Part shown: positions 1 through 5,562 of the stretch, piece by piece
Layout of the letters: every line of letters begins with the position of its first letter
Numbering within the stretch: position 1 is the first letter of the stretch
Source of the DNA: Actinomycetes bacterium
GTDB taxonomy: Bacteria; Actinomycetota; Actinomycetes; Actinomycetales; Microbacteriaceae
Length of the DNA: 7,789 nucleotides
Assembly: GCA_023457615.1 (NCBI GenBank)
Contig: JAEWKY010000015.1
Span: 1-7,789, forward strand
Reading direction: 5' to 3'
The notes under the pieces: generated by a model
What the model was told of the DNA's origin: nothing
Seen by the model: the letters and a program-made list of their open reading frames with translations, nothing else
Databases searched by the model: none
Translations under genes and position numbers: made by a program

Positions 1-169
1 CCCCTCTCGCATTGCAGCAACTCGTCGGCTCGCGGGTTTCGGGCGAAAATCTCTCCGCGATTTTCGATGCGGTTTCCCGACTTTCGGCACGGCATTTCGC
101 GGAGAGCAATTCGACCGCTAATGTAAACACCGCGGATCAGCACGACTGATACACACGGGGAATCACATA
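1..169 (+). promoter_or_regulatory. lsr2 leader / probable promoter-operator region
   Basis: This non-coding leader of lsr2 is clearly AT-richer than the rest of the window. It holds a perfect 10-bp inverted repeat, CTCTCCGCGA (51-60) and TCGCGGAGAG (97-106). A second, overlapping inverted repeat is CGAAAAT (44-50) and ATTTTCG (60-66). TTTCG occurs four times on the + strand (37, 62, 82, 95). A -10-like TAATGT lies at 119-124; its -35 partner is weak (TTTCGC at 95-100). The 3' arm of the 10-bp repeat covers this -35/spacer zone, so an operator role is plausible. Lsr2 family proteins bind AT-rich DNA and some autoregulate, so autoregulation is a reasonable inference. I see no coding remnant in this stretch. 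Confidence 0.5.
157..162 (+). promoter_or_regulatory. ribosome binding site of lsr2
   Basis: GGGGAA ends 7 nt before the ATG at 170. It is a moderate Shine-Dalgarno match and supports this start codon. The start is also the only one that gives the conserved N-terminus of the family. Confidence 0.6.
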
Positions 170-508
170 ATGAAGAAGCAAATCACGCAGCTCGTCGACG
201 ACCTGGACGGCACCGTGCTCGAGAACGGCAGCGGCAGCACCGTGCGGTTCTCGCTCGAGGGACGCTCCTACGAGATCGACCTCTCCGACGCCAACGCCGA
301 GAAGCTCCGCTCCGCTCTCGCCCCGTTCATCTCCGCCGGCCGCTCCGCGTCGGGCGCCGGCCGGTCCTCGGGCGCCCGCCGTTCGTCGCGCTCGAGCGGC
401 GGCGACCTCGCCGCGATCCGCTCGTGGGCCCAGTCGAACGGCTACTCGGTCGGCGACCGGGGTCGCATCTCCGCCGACGTGCGCGAGGCGTACGAGCGCG
501 CGAACTAG
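170..508 (+). CDS. lsr2: Lsr2-type nucleoid-associated protein
   Basis: This 112-residue protein has the normal length and domain plan of Lsr2, the actinobacterial H-NS-like protein that binds AT-rich DNA, bridges it and silences acquired genes. Residues 1-53 form the dimerisation domain (KKQITQLVDDLDG at the start, then YEIDLSDANAEKLRSAL). Residues 54-78 are a low-complexity Ser/Arg/Gly linker. Residues 79-112 are the DNA-binding domain (AAIRSWAQSNGY), carrying the R97-G98-R99 AT-hook-like tripeptide in the context DRGRISADV. The ATG start has an RBS 7 nt upstream. The gene stands alone on the + strand and converges with tdk across 10 bp. Actinobacteria often carry more than one Lsr2 paralogue, so this need not be the main one. 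Family assignment is firm; the target genes are unknown. Confidence 0.96.
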   Translation: MKKQITQLVDDLDGTVLENGSGSTVRFSLEGRSYEIDLSDANAEKLRSALAPFISAGRSASGAGRSSGARRSSRSSGGDLAAIRSWAQSNGYSVGDRGRISADVREAYERAN

Positions 509-518
509 CGCCGCGACG

Positions 519-1199
519 TCACGAGAAGTCGGCGTCGGGGGCCGAGTCGTAGCTGAAGTCCAACCGCGGCTTCCAGCCCCGGTTCAGCACCCCGCCCGAC
601 TCCTCGAGATAGCACGACGCGCAGAGCGACTCGTAGCCGACGTCGCCCTGCCTCCCGGTGGTGGCGTCGATCGCGACCTGGTCGCCGTCGAAGATGAAGA
701 CCCCGTCGAGGGTGCGCGCGTTGAAGATCGCCTTGCGGCCGCACCGGCAGATGGTCTTGAGCTCCTCGAGCGAGTGCGCGATCTCGAGCAGCCGTCGGCT
801 GCCGGGGAAGGCGACCGTCTGGAAGTCGGTGCGGATGCCGTAGGCGAGCACCGGGACGTCCTCGTCGATCGCGATGCGCAGGAGGTCGTCGACCTGGCCC
901 TCGTCGAGGAACTGCACCTCGTCGAGCAGGAGGCAGGCGACGTCCTTGCCCGTCTCCCGGATGACGCGCTCGCGCTGCCGCATGAAGGCGGCCCGCACGT
1001 CCTCGCCCGCGGCGAGGGTGAAGTCGACGGGGCGCGTGACGCCGAGCCGCGAGACGATCGACGCCTCGCCCTTCGAGTCGATCGCGGGCTTCGCGAGCAG
1101 CACCTGCTGGCCGCGCTCCTCGTAGTTGTACGCGGCCTGCAGCAGCGCGGTGCTCTTGCCGGAGTTCATCGCCCCGTACCGGAAATACAGTTTCGCCAC
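519..1199 (-). CDS. tdk: thymidine kinase (type II)
   Basis: This 226-residue protein phosphorylates thymidine with ATP to give dTMP in the pyrimidine salvage pathway, in the cytoplasm. The P-loop GAMNSGKST is at residues 9-17. The Walker B strand ends in D93-E94 (LLLDEVQFL), with E94 the expected catalytic base. GIRTDF at 121-126 follows. The four zinc-ligand cysteines are present as CRC (151, 153) and CASC (193, 196), beside the substrate-binding YESLC. Length and motif order fit type II (TK1-like) enzymes. The start is GTG; MAKLYFRYG is a standard N-terminus, although no clear Shine-Dalgarno precedes it. Only 10 bp separate it from the stop of the response regulator upstream, so the two are probably cotranscribed and perhaps translationally linked. 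Its 3' end faces that of lsr2 with no visible terminator between. Confidence 0.97.
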   Translation of the reverse strand: MAKLYFRYGAMNSGKSTALLQAAYNYEERGQQVLLAKPAIDSKGEASIVSRLGVTRPVDFTLAAGEDVRAAFMRQRERVIRETGKDVACLLLDEVQFLDEGQVDDLLRIAIDEDVPVLAYGIRTDFQTVAFPGSRRLLEIAHSLEELKTICRCGRKAIFNARTLDGVFIFDGDQVAIDATTGRQGDVGYESLCASCYLEESGGVLNRGWKPRLDFSYDSAPDADFS

Positions 1200-1209
1200 G
1201 GACCCGAGG

Positions 1210-1917
1210 TTATTCGAGGTAGCCGTCTTCCGCGGCCCGACGGATGAGGTCCGCCTTCTTGCTCGCGGGACGATCGACGCGCGCGTACTTCTCGCGCACG
1301 CGTCGCAGGTAGGTCTTGGCCGTCTCGTACTGCACGTTCATGCGCGCCGCGACCTCGGTCGTGCTGAATCCGGTGACGTAGAGCCGCAGCGCCTCCGCCT
1401 CCCCCGGGCTGAGCTTGGGACGGGCCTGCGGCGCCGTGCCGGGAGCCGTGGGCCGCCAGACACGCGCCGACGGGTCGCTCTGGATGCCCATGACGCGTCG
1501 GGCGGTCTCCATCACGGCCGCCATCGTGAGCGACTTGGAGAGGAAGGCGGCGGCGCCGGCGGCGAGGGCGCGTTCGCGGGCCTCGCGCGTGTCGACGCTC
1601 GACAGCACGATGACCTTGGCGCCCGCGGCGCGGCACGTGCGCACGCGTGCCTCGATCGACACCGGCTCCTTGAGCTGGAAGTCGATGAAGACGAGGTCGG
1701 TGGGGAACGCCGGGCTGTGCACGAGCTGCAGCCAGGTCGGCGCCATGAGCACGACCTCGAAGTCGGTGGCGTTGCCGGCGATCCAGCTGCTCAGGCTGTC
1801 GAGGAGCACCTCGTGGTCGTCGAGGATGGCCAGCCGCACCGGCGCGGAGCCCCGTCCGGCGGCCGCGCCCTCACCCGGGCGGGACTGCCCGGCGGCGCCG
1901 TGCTGGAGGGTGCTCAC
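1210..1917 (-). CDS. NarL/LuxR-type response regulator (orphan)
   Basis: This 235-residue two-component DNA-binding regulator has a receiver domain at about residues 27-140. It carries the acidic pair D33-D34, phosphoacceptor D79 (LVFIDF), the conserved Ser at 106/107 (VIVLSS) and K128 (FLSKS). After a Pro-rich linker, a LuxR/GerE helix-turn-helix spans about 169-232 (LSPGEAEALRLYVTGFSTTEVAARM). All phosphorylation residues are intact, so it should need a histidine kinase, but none is encoded nearby. The chosen GTG at 1917 lies behind AGGGTGG, which could serve as a Shine-Dalgarno; the same bases contain a -10-like hexamer. The first 26 residues are low-complexity Gly/Ala, so the in-frame GTG at V27 is a possible shorter start. 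The gene lies 40 bp after the radical SAM gene and 10 bp before tdk. Its targets are unknown. Confidence 0.9.
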   Translation of the reverse strand: MSTLQHGAAGQSRPGEGAAAGRGSAPVRLAILDDHEVLLDSLSSWIAGNATDFEVVLMAPTWLQLVHSPAFPTDLVFIDFQLKEPVSIEARVRTCRAAGAKVIVLSSVDTREARERALAAGAAAFLSKSLTMAAVMETARRVMGIQSDPSARVWRPTAPGTAPQARPKLSPGEAEALRLYVTGFSTTEVAARMNVQYETAKTYLRRVREKYARVDRPASKKADLIRRAAEDGYLE

Positions 1918-1923
1918 TTTTCC

Positions 1924-1929
1924 ACCCTA
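1924..1929 (-). promoter_or_regulatory. candidate -10 element of the response regulator gene
   Basis: On the - strand TAGGGT ends 6 nt before the GTG start at 1917, the spacing expected for a leaderless actinobacterial transcript. It sits in the 9-mer CCGACGTAG (1927-1935), which recurs at the identical offset before mqo. I see no convincing -35. Part of the element also reads as a Shine-Dalgarno, so its role is ambiguous. Confidence 0.35.
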
Positions 1930-1957
1930 CGTCGGATGTACCCCGATGGGCCGCTAC

Positions 1958-3055
1958 TCAGAACAGTGTCGGCTGCAATCCGGCCGCGGCGGAGGCGGGG
2001 AGCTCGTTCGCGAGCATCCGGTCGCCGACGTTCGCCCGGGCACGGGTGCGGCCGATGACGCGCGGGATCGGCGAGCCGGTCGCGGGGTCGATGCGCGGCG
2101 GCCGCTCGAGCCCGTGCCGGCGCAGCAGGGGCCGCACCCGCGCCGCGAGCCACTTCCGGTACTCCGCCGGCGCGTACGCCTGACGCCCGGGGTAGAGCGC
2201 ACCGTAGCGGCCGAGAAGCTCGGGATGCTCGCGCGCGAGCCAGGTGAAGAACCACTCCCGCGCGCCCGTGCGCAGATGCAGCGCGGAGTACGCGACCGAC
2301 TCGGCCCCCGCCTCGGCGATCGCGGCGAACAGACGATCGAGGTGGTCCTTCGAGTCGGTCAGGTAGGGCAGCACGGGCATGACGAAGACCGAGCACGGCA
2401 GGCCGGCATCCCGCAGCGCCCGCACCGTCGCGAGCCGCGCCTCGGTCGTCGGCGCGCCGGACTCGACCGAGGCCCGCAGCTCGGGGTCGAGCACGTCGAT
2501 CGTCATCGCGAACTCGACGGGCACGCGCTCGGCCGCCGCCTGCAGCAGCGGGATGTCGCGGCGCAGCAGCGTGCCCTTGGTCAGGATGCTGAACGGCGTG
2601 TCCGCGGCGGCGAGCGCCGCGATGATGCCGGGCATGAGGCGGTAGCGGCCCTCGGCCCGCTGGTACGGGTCGGTGTTCGTGCCGAGGGCGACGGGATGCC
2701 GCTGCCACGAGGGTCGCGCGAGCTCCTTGGCGAGCACCTCCGCGACGTTGACCTTGACGACGATCTCGGAGTCGAAGTCGCGTCCGGCGTCGAAGTCGAG
2801 GTAGGTGTGCGTGTTGCGGGCGAAGCAGAAGGTGCAGGCGTGACTGCAGCCGCGATAGGGGTTGATCGTCCACGCGAAGGGCAGCGCCGACGACGAGCCG
2901 GGCACGTGGTTGAGCGCCGACTTCGCGAGCACCTCGTGGAAGGTGATGCCGGCGAACTCGGGCGTCTGCACCGACTTCACGAGCCCGCGGAGCGACCCGA
3001 GCCCCGGCAGCGCGGCGCTCGTCTCGGCCGTCACCGCCTGCCCGCTCCACCTCAC
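1958..3055 (-). CDS. Rv2578c-family radical SAM protein
   Basis: This radical S-adenosylmethionine protein of about 365 residues belongs to the SplB-like group (COG1533, spore photoproduct lyase relatives). It best matches what I remember of the actinobacterial Rv2578c family, whose reaction is unknown to me. The 4Fe-4S motif CSHACTFC, a C-x3-C-x2-C pattern, gives C70, C74 and C77 in the context NPYRGCSHACTFCFAR. Family blocks GTNTDPYQRAEGRYRLMPG and ILTKGTLLRRD follow. I place the start at GTG 3055 because relatives begin MRWxxQAV, as here (VRWSGQAV). The longer GTG at 3073 falls inside the SOS palindrome. No Shine-Dalgarno precedes 3055, which fits a leaderless mRNA. The last five residues are QPTLF, resembling a sliding-clamp-binding motif. 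The upstream LexA-type operator suggests DNA-damage induction. mqo is 39 bp upstream and the response regulator 40 bp downstream. Confidence 0.9.
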   Translation of the reverse strand: MRWSGQAVTAETSAALPGLGSLRGLVKSVQTPEFAGITFHEVLAKSALNHVPGSSSALPFAWTINPYRGCSHACTFCFARNTHTYLDFDAGRDFDSEIVVKVNVAEVLAKELARPSWQRHPVALGTNTDPYQRAEGRYRLMPGIIAALAAADTPFSILTKGTLLRRDIPLLQAAAERVPVEFAMTIDVLDPELRASVESGAPTTEARLATVRALRDAGLPCSVFVMPVLPYLTDSKDHLDRLFAAIAEAGAESVAYSALHLRTGAREWFFTWLAREHPELLGRYGALYPGRQAYAPAEYRKWLAARVRPLLRRHGLERPPRIDPATGSPIPRVIGRTRARANVGDRMLANELPASAAAGLQPTLF

Positions 3056-3061
3056 TCCGAC

Positions 3062-3090
3062 ATTCGAACACACGTTCGAACGCCGGGCAA
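3062..3090 (-). promoter_or_regulatory. candidate SOS-controlled promoter of the radical SAM gene
   Basis: Reading the - strand, a -35-like TTGCCC (3090-3085) is followed after exactly 17 bp by a -10-like TCGAAT (3067-3062). Each hexamer matches the sigma-70-type consensus at four of six positions. The -10 ends 6 nt before GTG 3055, so transcription would begin at or next to the start codon. The LexA-type palindrome occupies the spacer and overlaps the -10. The geometry is consistent, but the hexamers are modest and unproven. Confidence 0.5.
3063..3080. promoter_or_regulatory. SOS box (LexA operator) before the radical SAM gene
   Basis: TTCGAAC-ACAC-GTTCGAA is a perfect palindrome with 7-bp arms and a 4-bp centre. 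It contains the full actinobacterial SOS consensus TCGAAC-N4-GTTCGA (3064-3079). It lies entirely in the mqo/radical SAM gap, with its edge 7 bp before the radical SAM start at 3055. It covers the spacer and -10 of the candidate promoter, the expected position for repression by LexA. mqo ends at 3095 and reads towards the site, so the operator is well placed to control only the radical SAM gene and possibly genes after it. I see no other box of this type in the window. Confidence 0.88.
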
Positions 3091-3094
3091 GGGG

Positions 3095-4570
3095 TCAGGG
3101 GTGGATGCCGAGCGCCTGCGCGGTGCGGGACAGCGTCTCGTTCGCGACCGCCGGGTCGCTCGAGAGGGTGCCGCCGTAGGACGGGATCATCTCGACCAGC
3201 TGCGGCGTCCACGCCGGCATCCGGGCGGGGAAGCACTTCGCGAGCACGTCGAGCATGATCGGCACGGCGGTCGACGCGCCGGGCGACGCGCCGAGCAGTC
3301 CGGCGATCGTGCCGTCGGCTCCCGCGACCACCTCGGTGCCGAACTGGATGACCGCCTTGCCGTCGGCGTCGCGCTTCATGATCTGCACGCGCTGGCCGGC
3401 CGTGATGAGGCGCCAGTCCTTCTGCTCGGCCCGCGGGGCGAACTCCTGCAGGGCGCGGAACCGGCGACGCGAGGTCGTCAGCACCTCGCCGACGAGGTAC
3501 GTGACGAGCGACAGGTTCTTGAGCCCGGCCCCCACGAACGTGCCGAGGTTGTGCCAGCGCAGCGCCGCGAACAGGTCGAGGAGCGACCCCGACTTGAGGT
3601 ACTTCGTCGAGAACCCCGCGTAGGGACCGAACAGCAGGCTCGCCCGGCCGTCGACGACGCGCGTGTCGAGGTGCGGCACCGACATCGGCGGCGCCCCGAC
3701 GGACGCCTTGCCGTAGACCTTCGCGGCGTGCTTGCGCACGATCTCCGGGTCGTCGGTGCGCAGGAACTGGCCGCTGATCGGGAAGCCGCCGTACCCGCGG
3801 ATCTCGCGGATGCCCGAGCGCTGCAGCAGGTTGAGCGCTCCGCCTCCCGCGCCGACGAAGACGAACCGCGCGGTGTGCTCCACCCGCGTCGTGCCGACCT
3901 CCTGGCGCACCTTGAGGTTCCACAGCCCGGTCTTCGCCGAACGCCGCAGCCCCGTGACCCGGTGGTTGAGCTTGAGCGTCGCGCCCTTCTCGACGAGGCC
4001 GTCGATGAGGCGGTGCGTGAGCGAGCCGAAGTCGACGTCGGTGCCCGAGGCGATGCGGGTCGCGGCGATCGGCTGGTCCTTGCGGCGACCGGGGATCAGC
4101 AGCGGCGCCCACGACCTGATGACGGCGGCGTCCTCGGTGTACTCCATGCCCGCGAAGAGCGGGTGGTCGCGAAGCGCCTCGAACCGCTTGCGCAGGAAGG
4201 CGACGTTGTCGTCGCCCCAGACGAGGTTCATGTGCGGCACCGGGTTGATGAAGCAGCCGGGCTCCGGCAGCATCCCCTCGCTCACGAGGAACGACCAGAA
4301 CTGGCGCGACACCTGGAACTGCTCGGCGACCTTCACGGCGTTCGCGATGTCGATCGAGCCGTCGGGGCGCTCCGGGGTGTAGTTGAGCTCGCACAGGGCC
4401 GCGTGGCCCGTGCCGGCGTTGTTCCAGGGATCGGAGGACTCGCGCGCGACATCGCCGAGCGATTCGAAGATCGCGATCTTCCAGGTGGGTTCGAGACGGG
4501 AGAGCAGGGTTCCGAGGGTGGCGCTCATGACCCCGCCGCCGATGAGGGCGACGTCGAGGGGTTCAGTCAC
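3095..4570 (-). CDS. mqo: malate:quinone oxidoreductase
   Basis: This 491-residue FAD enzyme oxidises L-malate to oxaloacetate and passes the electrons to membrane quinone (EC 1.1.5.4). It is a peripheral membrane bypass of NAD-malate dehydrogenase in the TCA cycle. The dinucleotide-binding motif GGGVMSATLG is at residues 11-20 after a short beta strand (DVALI). The Mqo signature NNAGTGHAALCELNYTP follows at 50-65. Other family blocks are GCFINPVPHMNLVWG, ASGTDVDFG, FVGAGGGALNLLQRSGI with GYGGFPISGQFL, and a C-terminal SPGASTAVPIMLDVL. Length is typical and no residue block looks missing. The start is GTG; a GGAGG lies directly against it, too close for a normal Shine-Dalgarno, while a -10-like hexamer 6 nt upstream suggests a leaderless mRNA. 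The gene is 39 bp after the reductase gene. Confidence 0.96.
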   Translation of the reverse strand: MTEPLDVALIGGGVMSATLGTLLSRLEPTWKIAIFESLGDVARESSDPWNNAGTGHAALCELNYTPERPDGSIDIANAVKVAEQFQVSRQFWSFLVSEGMLPEPGCFINPVPHMNLVWGDDNVAFLRKRFEALRDHPLFAGMEYTEDAAVIRSWAPLLIPGRRKDQPIAATRIASGTDVDFGSLTHRLIDGLVEKGATLKLNHRVTGLRRSAKTGLWNLKVRQEVGTTRVEHTARFVFVGAGGGALNLLQRSGIREIRGYGGFPISGQFLRTDDPEIVRKHAAKVYGKASVGAPPMSVPHLDTRVVDGRASLLFGPYAGFSTKYLKSGSLLDLFAALRWHNLGTFVGAGLKNLSLVTYLVGEVLTTSRRRFRALQEFAPRAEQKDWRLITAGQRVQIMKRDADGKAVIQFGTEVVAGADGTIAGLLGASPGASTAVPIMLDVLAKCFPARMPAWTPQLVEMIPSYGGTLSSDPAVANETLSRTAQALGIHP

Positions 4571-4576
4571 CCTCCG

Positions 4577-4582
4577 AGTCTA
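4577..4582 (-). promoter_or_regulatory. candidate -10 element of mqo
   Basis: On the - strand TAGACT ends 6 nt before GTG 4570 (the spacer is CGGAGG). It lies within the 9-mer CCGACGTAG (4580-4588), which also precedes the response regulator gene at the same distance. The -35 is weak or absent. The predicted transcript would start at the GTG. Confidence 0.4.
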
Positions 4583-4609
4583 CGTCGGGCGCCCCGGGCC
4601 CGGTGACGC

Positions 4610-5548
4610 TCAGAGCTCGACGACGAGACGGGGGCTCCGCGCGCGGGACACGCACGGGTACATCGTCGTCGAGGCGTCGTCGGTGGTGAGCGAGTCGCGG
4701 TGCTCGGGGGTGCCGTCGAGCACCTGCAGCGCGCACGAGCCGCACACGCCGCGCAGGCACGAGCCGCCGGGGTCGAAGCCGGCTCCCTTCAGGATGCCGA
4801 GCATGCTGCGCTCGGCCGGCACCTGGAGCACGCGGCCCGATCCGGCGACCTCGACCTCGAACGGCTCCGGCGGGCCGAACTCGCGCGGCTTGGGCTCGAA
4901 GCGCTCGAGGTGCAGCCGGCATCCGTCGGGGAGCGGGGCGTCCTGCAGCGCGTCGGTGAAGGCCGCCGGGCCGCAGGAGTACACGTCGGTGCCGGGCCGG
5001 AGTCCGCCGATCAGGGCCGCGAGGTCGAGCCGCCCGTGCTCGGTGCTCGCGTGCACGGTGACGCGGTCGCCGAAGGCCGCGAGCTCGTCGGCGAACGCGG
5101 CGTCGCCGGGATTCCGCACCGCGTAGACCAGGCGCCAGTCGGCGCCCTTGGCCGCGAGGTGGCGCGCCATCGCGAGGATGGGCGTGATGCCGATCCCGGC
5201 GGCGAGCAGCAGGTACGACGACGCGTCGCCGAGCTCGAACAGGTTGCGCGGCGGGCGCACGTAGACCCGGCTGCCGACGCGCAGGTGGGTGTGGATGTAG
5301 CGCGACCCCCCGCGCGAGAGCGGCTCGTCGAGCACGGCGATGCGGTACGACCGCGTGTCGGCCGGGTCGCCGCACAGGGAGTACTGCCGCTCGTGCCGCG
5401 TCACGAGCTGCACGTCGACGTGCGCCCCCGGCTCCCACGCCGGCAACGGCTCGCCCGCAGGATGCTCGAGGGTCACGCCGACGATCGAGGGCGTCTCCCG
5501 GGTGATGGCGCTCACCACGAGGGGGAGCATGTCGGAGCGACTGCGCAC
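4610..5548 (-). CDS. PDR/VanB-type flavin and 2Fe-2S oxidoreductase
   Basis: This is an electron-transfer protein of about 312 residues with the three-part order of phthalate dioxygenase reductase and VanB. A flavin-binding barrel comes first (about 1-105), with R54-Q55-Y56-S57 as the RxYS flavin motif. A pyridine-nucleotide domain follows (about 110-215; GIGITP at 118-123, SCGP at 191-194). A C-terminal plant-type ferredoxin domain (about 228-312) has C264, C269, C272 and C299 as cluster ligands. It should move electrons from NAD(P)H through flavin to the 2Fe-2S cluster and then to a partner. No oxygenase is present, so the adjacent PPOX protein, only 14 bp upstream, is the likely partner by context. 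The start is uncertain: GTG 5548 and ATG 5530 (MLPLVVSAITRE) are both possible and neither has a strong Shine-Dalgarno; coupling to the upstream stop is likely. Confidence 0.9.
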   Translation of the reverse strand: MRSRSDMLPLVVSAITRETPSIVGVTLEHPAGEPLPAWEPGAHVDVQLVTRHERQYSLCGDPADTRSYRIAVLDEPLSRGGSRYIHTHLRVGSRVYVRPPRNLFELGDASSYLLLAAGIGITPILAMARHLAAKGADWRLVYAVRNPGDAAFADELAAFGDRVTVHASTEHGRLDLAALIGGLRPGTDVYSCGPAAFTDALQDAPLPDGCRLHLERFEPKPREFGPPEPFEVEVAGSGRVLQVPAERSMLGILKGAGFDPGGSCLRGVCGSCALQVLDGTPEHRDSLTTDDASTTMYPCVSRARSPRLVVEL

Positions 5549-5562
5549 GCGGGCCCGCTCGC

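Noticed and set aside
3056..3073. Longer radical SAM start at GTG 3073
   Set aside because: It falls within the SOS palindrome and adds residues not expected before the family's M-R-W N-terminus.
1914..4394. Open frame of 826 codons on the - strand
   Set aside because: It is a shifted frame across the radical SAM and mqo genes, rich in Arg, Ala, Gly and Pro, with no motif.
1415..4606. Open frame of 1063 codons on the + strand
   Set aside because: It lies opposite the response regulator, radical SAM and mqo genes, which have clear family motifs. Its translation is Arg/Gly/Ala/Val/Glu-rich with no recognisable domain: a high-GC shadow.
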